From: Citrobacter amalonaticus Y19
GTDB taxonomy: Bacteria > Pseudomonadota > Gammaproteobacteria > Enterobacterales > Enterobacteriaceae
DNA length: 64,000 bases
Reading direction: 5' to 3'
Assembly (NCBI RefSeq): GCF_000981805.1
Contig: NZ_CP011132.1
Location: 2,728,001 to 2,792,000, forward strand
The notes below the pieces were generated by a model that saw nothing but the letters and a program-made list of their open reading frames with translations, ran no database searches and was not told the DNA's origin. The translations under genes and the position numbers were made by a program. Positions 37,801 through 44,829 of the stretch are shown here, piece after piece. The first letter of the stretch is position 1, and each line of letters opens with the position of its first letter.

Positions 37801-38151
37801 TTCCAGCAGATCCCGGATGGTCGATGATTCCACAATGCCGGTCTGTCCGTAGACTATCGTGGGGATCGCCCCGGTGATATTCAGTTCATTGGCGTTGTTT
37901 TGGTTTTCATATAAAAAACCGTAGTTGAATACGTTCTGATGGACGCCAGCCGAAATACCATCCTTGTAATCCACGGCGATATCGCGTGTGTCATCGGCCA
38001 CGGCAGTGAGAGAAACGCCAGCGAATATACCGGAAACGATAAGCAATCCCGTTTTACGCGAGCTGCTTTTTTTCTTCCCTTTTGATAATTCGGAGGCGAC
38101 AATCCAAAGCCCGAGCGCCGCATTCCATATGATGTTGTAAATCTTATTCAT
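28852..38151 (-). CDS. Giant autotransporter adhesin (type Va secretion)
   Basis: A 3099-residue self-secreted surface protein. The N-terminus is an extended signal peptide of the ESPR type (MNKIYNIIWN, W16, SELSKGKKK), followed by a hydrophobic core and cleavage near residue 52. The passenger is built of beta-helix repeats, including many passenger-associated units of the form LTGDNTYxGGTxI. Two long internal repeats of several hundred residues each contain a GVYRxxNYxGTL segment and an FWDG...GDGxW segment. The last 280 or so residues, from NRAWARMLGYSG, form a 12-strand barrel ending in phenylalanine. GAGG lies eight bases before the ATG. An adhesion or biofilm role is inferred from architecture. 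It appears intact, without frame breaks. A LuxR-type gene lies upstream on the same strand. Confidence 0.95.
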   Translation of the reverse strand: MNKIYNIIWNAALGLWIVASELSKGKKKSSSRKTGLLIVSGIFAGVSLTAVADDTRDIAVDYKDGISAGVHQNVFNYGFLYENQNNANELNITGAIPTIVYGQTGIVESSTIRDLLESGKIIITATNLAHEQKSITTIEELAEYLSHTQSSTPQQSVEFQVIDPADPETTSTLKVFDTASLANFISVSQIGDAVLNTFDANVSQIYKQFGFALAKDGATANLNIGDNSLKVRENAIRLLAKDSSLLKAQDLNSKVNWQSDNYIQFGAAPVVPNKTFAGSKQTTVFGKDITLMTYGYDEEGNVVETGNRTFSIKSTADLANFNNWLVGAGSESAKTPDGQDISQIQLWLDFGAISKVSDAQTYYASLINQLLTSGTNADLLTWDYDVWTDGQAHTNNTTAATGELHAIYANGQGTTGTLVAGTTLAVDGSINGAMKADGEGSIVNEGALNVLRTATGQGLAIGMLASDASATNHGTINSGLFIDKDGNQNVSSYGAYGMQGLGNSTVVNEGTINQAITTNNYGTAAAADPWSTDKPNSSLTLAIGMQLSDQTNGTNRGEINVVDGRANGVSFGKGTAYAVEVSGYATFTNAAGGTLYLGRDAVTPADDVAMGGGASPSAGILTRSSGDVTNDGTITLGKGVRNAAGILVGNATGNVINTGKITLNGDSSSGTSQNFGISVRDSGSENGQQIRNDGEITVNGHNNIGIHLTASSKNAHVTSSDTGAITVAGDGGTSNRNYAIWAEGSTTSQATVDVYSTITLDEVGNIGVHVRDNAVANINSTSSPLFNNSDQIGYYLYGKGATANIGEAVMNDNGQARTTLFRIANGANFAGNTFDPLTHQLSKLEMTLTGEKSIGVFATGKGSTVDTGEATFTVSGNGAAALLLEGGAEGTISDKTLIELTGSNTTAGIVDGQAHQLNGNKQGTPVETILNSSAIIKSLDTGLNVIAYVAKNLGNIVLQQDAVIDLASKDSIGVDVQEGGRLTNNASQALHVSNGIGVRASGKDAQIKKLGAIEVDDGTAGVLLTNGATLNITAGTGGLADTITTNGTADGIRLEAGAGSLTAKGVTISALGSGAGIQNHAESSDITLNDVTINANDGPGIRTSVALNVKDGANNMLNVTGSGSGFAFMKENGDNATGDLVIGTGYTVLVHNDTGNATGNGIDARTNGRLTTRADITIQDATGGSAILAKDVSAITNSGNITSNSVKGPVVDASGDSSKTITNSGTILAATDQDVAIQSGKGNDTINISGGNTRGVINTGAGSDRFIWNSGTFAGEVNFAGTTNNKANIGNVSLANTRHITTLAGTGNALTFTNTRGNIGTLLADDLSLGTHIGSGWNTLTLTGAQADMRIVNSLTLTDGTLAVNDGATLRTGDHRDASNTGATIGNYSITTSGKASNIIFDTQGNDADSQIYQGTISGSGNFVRATGGTTVFTTDNSYSGSTTINQGGILHLGQGGTTGGINPVSQIIDDGILTVNRSNNVLLNGVISGIGALEQIGKGITRLTGANSYKGETTVDNGTLLVNGDQSAATGMTTVNGIATLGGTGTLGGDVVMNDATTLSAGDGGAGTLKINGSLQLGSKTTSAFELGQAFVPGGAQNDLVDVAGNLLLDGTLNVSQSAGGTFGPGVYRLYNYGGTLDNQTLALGDIPVGQDKSNIFVQTVLDKQVNLVNANGVTLQFWDGAQTGENHGKTGIEGNGKIDGGDGKWMAIGSLGDNNWTQQDGIGNAPWAQKAFAVFTGNAGTVEVDQSAGNVQFSGAQFDADGYVIKGDALNAWETTAGSNELMLRVGAGGAGDNFTATIESTIREGDSADSLTLVKTDQGRLILSGDNTYHGGTRIDGGTLQISTDNNLGQAGTGVTINNGSTLQLGADFTTQRTLTLGTSGANAVFDLNSHHFSPVGDIAGAGNLKVTSSTHDAASTLSLDRANSYQGTTLIEGTGQAHNVTVNASQTGTFGSNASSTVSVTKGATLNISGAATGLQSLTLDIADSLLTLKDTVTAADATLNLNGTAKALIAGNATAGQSTINVSEASTLALEEDASGGSATVTNSGLMSFADRALAEMTTVKNLSGGNVDVSNVDSATSIGSLSGAGNVVLGDKTLSLGNLALDDTISGIISGDSGNLVKIGDGTLTLTGDNTWTGTTSVDEGVLLVNGNQAAATGDVTVKAGATLGGNGIIGGAVNVADNGHITAGSTLNSVGKLTTGALTLNELSQLDYQFGQAYTPGGAFNDLINVNGDLVLDGKLNIETSPGGNFDVGVYRVINYSGTLTNNVMDIANAPTAADSLYVQTSVNNQVNLVNHGGLTLRFWDGTGGENGELKNNGVINGGDGIWQSSHGNDNWTTDESTPEGALNAPFTDAAFAVFQGVAGNVTVDNSLGDVIISGAQFATDGYRVAGDAITTDTANTLIRVGDGTVDGAGYIATIDSEIRGTGGVNKSDLGTLILTGENSYSGGTTITAGTLQVSGDKNLGAANTGITFNGGTLKYGDAFNTARKVTLESGGGTFDTNGHDVSLLTEVGGDGQLTKTGNGSLTLTLDNIYTGGTTIEQGILQLGTGGNTGSVQGDIVDNGVLSVNRAGMLTLTGNISGEGQLHQTGGGTTELQGENSYKGATLVTSGVLQAGNTNTLSASSHHYIVAGTTLNTQGYNQTVAGLNNGGDVSLIGQQVGTTLTIKGDYSGEKGTINMAAAQGANGSGIADRLIIDSGKVSGSTLLDVDGSGLGAPTMGDGIEVVTALNGATTTAQTSRDAFHLVAERMAAGAFEYQLHAGNAQGQGENWYLRSEYRPETMLFSGLASIVRQGDISLLGNMHQRMGDDIKPGIDEDNRAWARMLGYSGKTKLDDATGTQTDSHTMGIQMGVDLYADSNWKAGVYTSILDIDSSVKGSKAGSAGKGGNIDDNAFYLGGYATWFSGHGIYIDNVLQYGSHDARLSVSGNNGSHTVKGHTLTASTEVGKAFSLGASVWSLEPQAQLIYQYSDFDDSTLGGATKTKVRLDTADSFTARVGLRLKGDYDTNAGKIQPYARVNLWQGLGSKDKTHFSNTVATTTLESSQQYSSTELAAGMTWNIDRDLQVYGELGTQFSNGSNKSQIEAPVNASFGFKTMF

Positions 38152-38171
38152 ATATAAACCTCGTCTGACGA

Positions 38172-38200
38172 ATATTTAGATACATTTAGTATCTAAATAT
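38172..38200. promoter_or_regulatory. Perfect 12-base-arm inverted repeat upstream of the autotransporter
   Basis: Arms 38172-38183 (ATATTTAGATAC) and 38189-38200 are exact reverse complements around a five-base spacer. The repeat ends 21 bases before the start codon, just upstream of the ribosome site. It could be an operator for the neighbouring LuxR-type protein or a hairpin in the leader. It is AT-rich, like the rest of this region. Confidence 0.6.
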
Positions 38201-38376
38201 GATAAATATTGAGTTGTAGTCATATTTGATATGCAGCAGGTACGGGGCTACTCTGCTCATGAATTTCGAACGATAGAAAGCCTTCCACTTTCGCAGAATT
38301 TATTTTTTTCAAAAATCTATTTCTGGAATTTTCCAGAAAATACGATCAGTAGCCAGGAAAAATATTATCAATATTT

Positions 38377-38967
38377 TTAAAACAGGTAATTTAAAAAGTC
38401 TTCCCTGGCAAGAAATGCTTTTAGCTGTTGGCTATTAAGTCCCAGCTTTTGAGAAATGTTAGTTTTGTGTGTACTGATTGTTTTTACACTTCTATTCATA
38501 GACAACGCTATCCGGGTAAGCGACCATCCCATTGATATCATTATCATAATCCTGAATTCAATTTCCGTTATTGCTCTTTTAGGTACAGGAAAAGCTCCTT
38601 TAACAAAGTTCCTGTAAGTGATAAAAAAAGAAAGTTTCTCACTAAACACTCTTAAAGAAGAATTGGACTCAATTAAAAAACAACCTCTGCCACACACAAT
38701 CTCAATCAGCTTATACACTTTTTTTTCAGAAAAGATAATAACGGGTTGCTTCATGTTTCTTACTAATCCTGAATATCTTAATAAGTTTTTTTCATCAGGA
38801 GAAACTATAACCACATCAGAATTACGAACAGATACAGAATCATGCAAAAGACCATCACTGGTCAAAGGGACATGAATAACATCAACGGACAAAAAACAAC
38901 GAAGTAACACTTCTTTTATTCCCGTAAAGATAAGCACTGACTCCCCTAAAAAAAATACCCTGTACAT
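38377..38967 (-). CDS. LuxR-type transcriptional regulator
   Basis: A 196-residue protein with a C-terminal LuxR helix-turn-helix (about 131-190): ITEIEFRIMIMISMGWSL, then SVKTISTHKTNISQKLGL. The first 110 residues look like a receiver-type fold, but the position of the phospho-acceptor aspartate reads DVVIVSPDEK with serine-proline after the third strand, so it is probably a phosphorylation-independent pseudo-receiver. It is AT-rich and ends 225 bases upstream of the autotransporter start, on the same strand. It is the natural candidate to control it. The family is certain; the target is inference. Confidence 0.85.
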   Translation of the reverse strand: MYRVFFLGESVLIFTGIKEVLLRCFLSVDVIHVPLTSDGLLHDSVSVRNSDVVIVSPDEKNLLRYSGLVRNMKQPVIIFSEKKVYKLIEIVCGRGCFLIESNSSLRVFSEKLSFFITYRNFVKGAFPVPKRAITEIEFRIMIMISMGWSLTRIALSMNRSVKTISTHKTNISQKLGLNSQQLKAFLAREDFLNYLF

Positions 38968-39469
38968 TACTATCCTTCTTAGTACATGAAAGCAGTAAAT
39001 TAATTTACAGTACTCAATTGAAAGTATGTGAACGCATTTTTATCTTTTGTGACTTCAATATAACATTACAGGTAAATAGCTTTTTTGGGTAAATCGTTTA
39101 TATCTTTAATTTAATACTAATTTGATAGTTTTTAACTATCAAATATGAGGAAACGATCGTTAAAACAATTAACCAATAAGATAAATCCTAACGCGTAATA
39201 AAAGTAAACAATTAAAATCAATTAGTTATAAGTTTATCTCATGATAATTATAAAAAATAAGAAAAATCTTAACTCTGTGCCTTCCATAGCCGTATGCTAA
39301 ATTTATTAATCTTGCTGAAATAACTGACGAATTAAAATCACAAAAAAAACATAAAAAAACATAAAAAAAACATAAAAAACAAAATAAAGTTAAAAATTGG
39401 AACAAAATTCCAAAATTTGCATTTCGTGCTTTTTTTTGTTAAGTAAAGAGAACTTATTTCAGATTACTG
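38968..39469. other. Strongly AT-rich non-coding region
   Basis: About 500 bases rich in A and T with no gene. It contains a 10-base-arm inverted repeat with a three-base loop (39121-39130 and 39134-39143) and the A-tract array listed next. Such composition is typical of H-NS-silenced promoters; it presumably holds the promoter of the LuxR-type gene. Confidence 0.6.
39341..39384. repeat. A-tract direct repeats
   Basis: Four runs of six to eight A separated by CAT, at about ten-base period (unit CATAAAAAAA). Phased A-tracts bend DNA, so this could be a structural element of the regulator promoter. Confidence 0.65.
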
Positions 39470-40790
39470 GATACCAGACGGTCTAGTGTTCCTCGCCACC
39501 GTTCAGCTATAGATTTACCAGAGCCTGCAATTTCAGGGCTGCGTCATTTCGGAGCACAACGTTCATCACTAGCTACACCAGCATGACCGTTAAGTGGTTT
39601 CCCGGCAGCAGTCTTCGCATGCGCTGCAAAATTTACAGTGCCAGCTGGGATTAATCGCCGGTGGAGAGGCTGGAAGACGGGCTGCAACGGCAGCCGGTCT
39701 CCGGACCAGCGCAGATACTCTTCTTCGCAGGGTGGTCAATACACCAGAGACGAAGCCGCCTTGCACGCCCCATGTTGGTATCGACGAGTGGGCCTAGCAC
39801 CGGGGTCATCGCTACGGCACGTTAATAGTCAATCTTGATACTCACCGTCCCCTGGTTCTGCTTCCCAGACGCGGCCGGCGTGCATTGGCATCCTGGTTCA
39901 GAAAATATCATGAGATACAGGTAGTATCACGGGATCGCGGTGGCATCTATGCTATGGCTACTAGGGAAGGCGTACCCCAGGCAAGGCAAGTGGCAGATCG
40001 CTAGCATCTGCTGAAAAATATAGGTGATGCGCTCGAACGGATGATGTACAGACATATGCCTCTGATACGCATTGTTGCCAGTGAGTTGTCACCAAAGAAA
40101 TAACCTGAGCCGGAACCATCTGTGCCTGTACCCTCGTTCCGTCGTCCGGAACGCCTTAAACAGCAGACCCGCAATAAACGGTATCAGCGCTGGACGGAAG
40201 TGATGGCCCTGCATAATAAGGGATGTGTGTTCAGGGAAATATCCCGCATCACCGGCTTATCACGAGTGACAGTCAGTCGCGGGGTACAGTCAGGTGCATT
40301 CCCTGAAATGTCGATCCGGCTTCCAAAGCGAGGCCTTCTTGACCCATGGAGAGAGTGGTTAGAAGAGCAACGTGAAAGGGGTAATTATAATGCAAGCCGG
40401 ATATGGCGTGAAATGGTGGCGAGGGGATTTACAGGCAGTGAAACCATCGTCAGGGACGCCATTGCCAGATGGCGTCAAGGCTGGATACCTCCGGTTACTG
40501 CCACCGCCCGACTTCCTTCCGCTTCCCGTGTAAGCCAATGGTTGATGCCATGGCGAATAATAGGGGCTGAAGAAAATTATGCATCCCGCTTTATCAGTCT
40601 GATGTGTGAAAAATAGCCACAACTGAAAATAGCGCAGCAACTGGCTCTGGACTTCTACCGGATCCTGAAAACCAAAAACAAGCCACAGCTAAGCAACTGG
40701 TTCACCCGTGTCAGCGAAAGTGGTTCAACGGAACTTCAGCGTGTAGCTGCGGGGATGGAACCCGTAAATACGGGTGATAGTCTCCTTACC
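39470..40790 (+). pseudogene. ISL3-family transposase, degraded
   Basis: Plus-strand segments match an ISL3 transposase. GLIAGGEAGRRAATAAGL, SADTLLRRVV and HVGIDEWA occur at about 39650-39795. Traces of the DDE core follow to about 40080 with many stops. An open 164-codon stretch (40122-40616) has RYQRWTEVMALHNKG, ISRITGLSRVTVSRG and LLDPWREWLEEQRERGNYNASRIW, and a tail QLALDFYRILKTKNKPQLSNW follows to about 40770. Stops and frame changes make it non-functional. It lies just left of the conserved xdh cluster. Confidence 0.8.
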
Positions 40791-41078
40791 TCCAGCAAGC
40801 TGAGTTTGTTATGCCATACAATTCTCTCAGGGACTGGCTGCTCTCGTTGTCTAAAATCCCCAGTCACAGAACCTCACCGTGTATCACAATGAGTTGATTA
40901 AACTCATAATGATACGCAGAGTGCTCATCGCTAAAGGTCGGATCCCTCTCCCAACAGGCAATATTATTATCTCCGTCACACTTCCCTTTTCTCACGGCTC
41001 AACTTTGCGCTTCTGGCGTAATTCTTGCCTGATTTAACGGTTGTTCAGGAACCGAAAAGTCAAATCAAGGGGATCTTT
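40791..41078. other. Region upstream of xdhA
   Basis: About 290 bases between the ISL3 relic and xdhA. The xdhA promoter should be here, but I could not pick out a convincing core promoter or operator. Confidence 0.4.
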
Positions 41079-43376
41079 ATGGATGCACGGGAAGCAACCG
41101 CTACCGGTGAGTCATGTATGCGCGTGGATGCCATTGCTAAAGTGACCGGGCGGGCTCGATATACTGATGATTACATGATGGCTGGCATGTGTTATGCCAA
41201 ATACGTTCGCAGCCCGATTGCCCATGGTTACGCCACCAGCATCAACTGTGACGAGGCGAAAAGCCTGCCCGGGGTACTGGCTGTGTTTACCTGGGAAGAT
41301 GTGCCGGATATTCCCTTCGCCACGGCAGGACACGCCTGGACGCTGGATGAGAACAAACGCGACACCGCCGACCGTTTTCTGTTGACCCGTCACGTACGCC
41401 ATCATGGCGATGCGGTCGCGATTGTCGTGGCAAGAGATGAGTTAACCGCAGAGAAAGCAGCCCTGCTGGTAAATGTGGAATGGGAAAAACTCCCGGTGAT
41501 TACCACGCCAGAAGCAGCCCTGACGCAGGACGCCGTCTCCATTCACCCTGGCGGCAATCTGCTCAATCGCAGTGAAATGTCCACGGGGAATGTCCAGCAG
41601 GCCATTGATGCTGCGGATTATCAACTCCAGGGGCATTACCAGACGCCGGTGATTCAACATTGCCATATGGAAAGCGTCACCTCATTTGCCTGGATGGAAG
41701 ATGACTCGCGAATATCCATCGTCTCCAGCACGCAGATCCCACATATCGTACGACGGGTCGTGGGCCAGGCGCTGGACATTCCGTGGTCATGCGTGCGGGT
41801 TATCAAACCGTACGTCGGCGGCGGATTTGGCAACAAACAGGATGTGCTGGAAGAACCGATGGCCGCCTTCCTGACCCGTAAACTGGGCGGAATACCGGTA
41901 AAAGTCTCTCTCAGCCGTGAAGAGTGTTTTCTCGCGTCCCGTACCCGTCATGCGTTCACGATTGATGGACTGATGGGGCTCAATCGCGACGGTACGTTGA
42001 AAGGCTATCGTCTGGATGTTCTGTCCAATACCGGCGCTTATGCCTCACACGGGCACTCGATCGCCTCGGCGGGCGGCAACAAAGTGGCCTATCTCTATCC
42101 CCGTAGCGCATACGCTTACCGTTCCACAACCTGCTATACCAATCTTCCTTCTGCTGGCGCGATGCGTGGCTACGGCGCGCCGCAGGTGATCTTTGCTGTG
42201 GAATCGATGCTGGATGACGCCGCGACGGCGCTGGGTCTCGACCCGCTTGAGGTTCGACTGCGTAATGCGGCCTGCGAAGGCGACACGAATCCGATTACCG
42301 GCAAACAGATCTACAGCGCGGGGCTCCCGGAATGTCTGCAAAAAGGCCGCGCGCTGTTTGAGTGGGACGCCCGTCACGCTGAATGTCTGCACCAGCAAGG
42401 CAACATCCGCCGGGGCATTGGCGTCGCCTGCTTTAGCTATACCTCCAACACCTGGCCGGTCGGCGTGGAGATCGCCGGTGCCCGCCTGCTTATGAATCAG
42501 GATGGGACAATCAACGTTCAGAGCGGAGCCACGGAAATCGGTCAGGGGGCAGATACCGTCTTCTCACAGATGGTGGCGGAGACACTCGGCGTGCCGGTCA
42601 GCGATGTGCACGTCATTTCAACCCAGGATACCGATATTACCCCGTTCGACCCTGGCGCATTTGCCTCTCGCCAGAGCTATGTCGCCGCGCCAGCGCTGCG
42701 TAAGGCGGCAATACAACTGCGCGATAAGATCCTCCATCACGCTGCCGACATGCTGCATCAGTCCGTCATGAGTCTGACGTTGACGGCAGGCCACATCGTC
42801 CTTACCGATCGACCAGACTCTCCGTTGCTGTCATTAAAAGAGCTGGCGATGGATGCGTTTTACCATCCGGAACGCGGCGGCCAACTGTCAGCGGAATGCT
42901 CGGTGAAAACCACCACTAACCCACCGGCGTTTGGCTGCACGTTTGTCGATCTGAGCGTCGATATCGCACTGTGCAAGGTCACGATCAACCGTATCCTCAA
43001 TGTCCACGATTCAGGCCATATTCTGAACCCACAACTGGCGGAAGGTCAGGTGCACGGCGGGATGGGAATGGGCATTGGCTGGTCACTGTTTGAAGAGATG
43101 ATCATCGATGCGGAAAGTGGTCTGGTGCGTAACCCGAATCTCCTTGATTACAAAATGCCGACCATGCCTGACCTGCCGCAACTGGAGAGCGCATTCGTTG
43201 AAACGCAGGAGCCGCAATCGGCGTATGGGCATAAATCCCTCGGCGAGCCGCCCATTATTCCTGTTGCTGCAGCCATTCGTAACGCGGTGAAAATGGCCAC
43301 AGGCGTTGCGATTGATACGCTGCCACTGACGCCAAAACGGTTGTATGCGGAGTTCCACCAGGCTGGCTTGATTTGA
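41079..43376 (+). CDS. xdhA: Xanthine dehydrogenase-type molybdenum hydroxylase, XdhA
   Basis: The molybdenum-binding large subunit of the three-part hydroxylase XdhABC. From the ATG at 41079, which has AAGGGGA six bases upstream, it has 765 residues. The E. coli annotation begins at the equivalent of 41118 (MRVDAIAKVTG). It has the GGGFGNKQD loop, the MRGYGAPQ motif, the GQGADTV segment and, near residue 722, the active-site glutamate in SLGEPP. It belongs to the cluster linked in E. coli to purine and uric-acid catabolism and to selenium-dependent hydroxylases. The overall sequence closely resembles E. coli XdhA. Confidence 0.95.
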   Translation: MDAREATATGESCMRVDAIAKVTGRARYTDDYMMAGMCYAKYVRSPIAHGYATSINCDEAKSLPGVLAVFTWEDVPDIPFATAGHAWTLDENKRDTADRFLLTRHVRHHGDAVAIVVARDELTAEKAALLVNVEWEKLPVITTPEAALTQDAVSIHPGGNLLNRSEMSTGNVQQAIDAADYQLQGHYQTPVIQHCHMESVTSFAWMEDDSRISIVSSTQIPHIVRRVVGQALDIPWSCVRVIKPYVGGGFGNKQDVLEEPMAAFLTRKLGGIPVKVSLSREECFLASRTRHAFTIDGLMGLNRDGTLKGYRLDVLSNTGAYASHGHSIASAGGNKVAYLYPRSAYAYRSTTCYTNLPSAGAMRGYGAPQVIFAVESMLDDAATALGLDPLEVRLRNAACEGDTNPITGKQIYSAGLPECLQKGRALFEWDARHAECLHQQGNIRRGIGVACFSYTSNTWPVGVEIAGARLLMNQDGTINVQSGATEIGQGADTVFSQMVAETLGVPVSDVHVISTQDTDITPFDPGAFASRQSYVAAPALRKAAIQLRDKILHHAADMLHQSVMSLTLTAGHIVLTDRPDSPLLSLKELAMDAFYHPERGGQLSAECSVKTTTNPPAFGCTFVDLSVDIALCKVTINRILNVHDSGHILNPQLAEGQVHGGMGMGIGWSLFEEMIIDAESGLVRNPNLLDYKMPTMPDLPQLESAFVETQEPQSAYGHKSLGEPPIIPVAAAIRNAVKMATGVAIDTLPLTPKRLYAEFHQAGLI

Positions 43377-43386
43377 GGATATGACC

Positions 43387-44265
43387 ATGTTTGACTTTGC
43401 TTCTTATCATCGCGCTTCAGACATTGCCGAGGCGATCAGCCTGCTGGCGCGCTATCCGCAGGCGAAACTGCTCGCTGGCGGAACCGACGTATTGATCCAG
43501 CTCCATCATCATAATGCGCGTTACCATCATATCGTTGATATTCATGATCTGCCCGAATTACAAGGCATTACCCTGACGAAGGAAGAGGGGCTGCGTATCG
43601 GTTCCGCCACCACCTTTAGCGAGATTATTGAGCATCCCGTCGCGCAACGACATCTGCCAGCCCTGTGTGCGGCAGCCACCTCCATCGCCGGACCGCAAAT
43701 CCGTAATGTCGCCACCTACGGCGGGAATATCTGCAATGGCGCAACCAGCGCAGACTCGGCGACGCCAACGCTGATTTATGACGCCACGCTTGAGATCACC
43801 TCGCCAGAGGGGGTGCGTTTTACCAGCATCAACGGTTTTCACACCGGTCCCGGAAAAGTCGCTCTTGAGCAAGATGAAATCCTTGTTGCCTTTCATTTCC
43901 CAGCGCAGCCCAGGACGGATACCGGCAGCGCGCATTTTAAATATGCCATGCGCGATGCGATGGATATCTCGACCATTGGTTGTGCAGCACGATGCCAGTT
44001 GGATAACGGCAGCGTCAGAGAACTTCGCCTGGCGTTCGGCGTTGCGGCTCCCACACCCGTCCGCTGTCAGCATGCGGAGAGCGCGGCGCAAAATGCGCCA
44101 TTGACCCACCAGACGCTGGACGCGATCGCCGAATCCGTTCTGCAGGATGTCGCCCCACGCTCTTCCTGGCGGGCAAGTAAGGAATTTCGTCTGCATCTCA
44201 TCCAGACGATGACCCGGAAGGTTGTTACTGAGGCCGTTGTCGCGGCCGGAGGAAAACTGCAATGA
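43387..44265 (+). CDS. xdhB: XdhB, FAD-binding subunit of the molybdenum hydroxylase
   Basis: A 292-residue flavoprotein subunit, the same length as E. coli XdhB. FAD motifs are AKLLAGGTDVL (about 27-37) and IRNVATYGGNICNGATSADS (about 104-123). The start at 43387 is preferred over the in-frame ATG at 43381 because GAGG is eight bases upstream. It sits ten bases after xdhA and overlaps xdhC by four bases (ATGA). Confidence 0.95.
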   Translation: MFDFASYHRASDIAEAISLLARYPQAKLLAGGTDVLIQLHHHNARYHHIVDIHDLPELQGITLTKEEGLRIGSATTFSEIIEHPVAQRHLPALCAAATSIAGPQIRNVATYGGNICNGATSADSATPTLIYDATLEITSPEGVRFTSINGFHTGPGKVALEQDEILVAFHFPAQPRTDTGSAHFKYAMRDAMDISTIGCAARCQLDNGSVRELRLAFGVAAPTPVRCQHAESAAQNAPLTHQTLDAIAESVLQDVAPRSSWRASKEFRLHLIQTMTRKVVTEAVVAAGGKLQ

Positions 44266-44741
44266 ATGACACGAACCGAATCACGCTGGAATGCGTCATT
44301 AATGATCACCCTTTTCAGCTCAGCATCATGCCGGGGATGCCGCTCTCTGAACTCCTGCGTGAACAAGGATTGCTGAGTGTCAAACAGGGATGCGGTGTCG
44401 GTGAATGCGGGGCCTGTACGGTGCTGGTTGATGGCACGGCCATCGACAGTTGCCTGTACCTTGCCGCGTGGGCAACAGGAAAACAGATCCGTACACTGGA
44501 AGGTGAATCGGCTGGCAGTCAGCTCTCGCGTGTTCAGATGGCGTATGCGACATCCGGCGCCGTGCAGTGTGGCTTCTGCACGCCGGGTCTGATTATGGCG
44601 ACCACCGCATTGCTGGCAAAGCCGCGGGAAAAACCATTAACCATTCTGGAGATCCGTCGCGGCCTGGCGGGAAATCTGTGCCGTTGCACCGGTTATCAGA
44701 TGATTGTCGATACCGTCCAGCGCTGCACAGAGCCTGAATAA
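44262..44741 (+). CDS. xdhC: XdhC, [2Fe-2S] subunit of the molybdenum hydroxylase
   Basis: A 159-residue two-cluster iron-sulfur subunit. The plant-type ferredoxin cluster uses C44, C49, C52 and C64, and the second uses C103, C106, C140 and C142. It passes electrons from the molybdenum site to FAD in XdhB. It overlaps the xdhB stop by four bases. It should not be confused with the unrelated maturation factor also called XdhC in other bacteria. Confidence 0.95.
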   Translation: MNDTNRITLECVINDHPFQLSIMPGMPLSELLREQGLLSVKQGCGVGECGACTVLVDGTAIDSCLYLAAWATGKQIRTLEGESAGSQLSRVQMAYATSGAVQCGFCTPGLIMATTALLAKPREKPLTILEIRRGLAGNLCRCTGYQMIVDTVQRCTEPE

Positions 44742-44755
44742 TTAACGCCTCATCC

Positions 44756-44812
44756 TTCAGGTTGCCTCCGGGTCAGTAGCGTTCACACACTAGCCCCCTG
44801 ATGCAACCTGAA
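44756..44812. terminator. Possible terminator between convergent xdhC and ygeV
   Basis: TTCAGGTTGC (44756-44765) is the exact reverse complement of 44803-44812, with a 37-base loop. It lies between the two stop codons and could serve both directions, although the loop is long and there is no clear T-run. Confidence 0.4.
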
Positions 44813-44829
44813 CGCGCCTGCATGAATAG

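Noticed and set aside
39335..39390. Possible CRISPR-like array
   Set aside because: The units are only about ten bases of poly-A type with no spacers and no cas genes; it is a simple A-tract repeat.
41025..41078. Upstream extension of xdhA
   Set aside because: The frame is open, but the leader is not conserved and the strong ribosome site belongs to the ATG at 41079.
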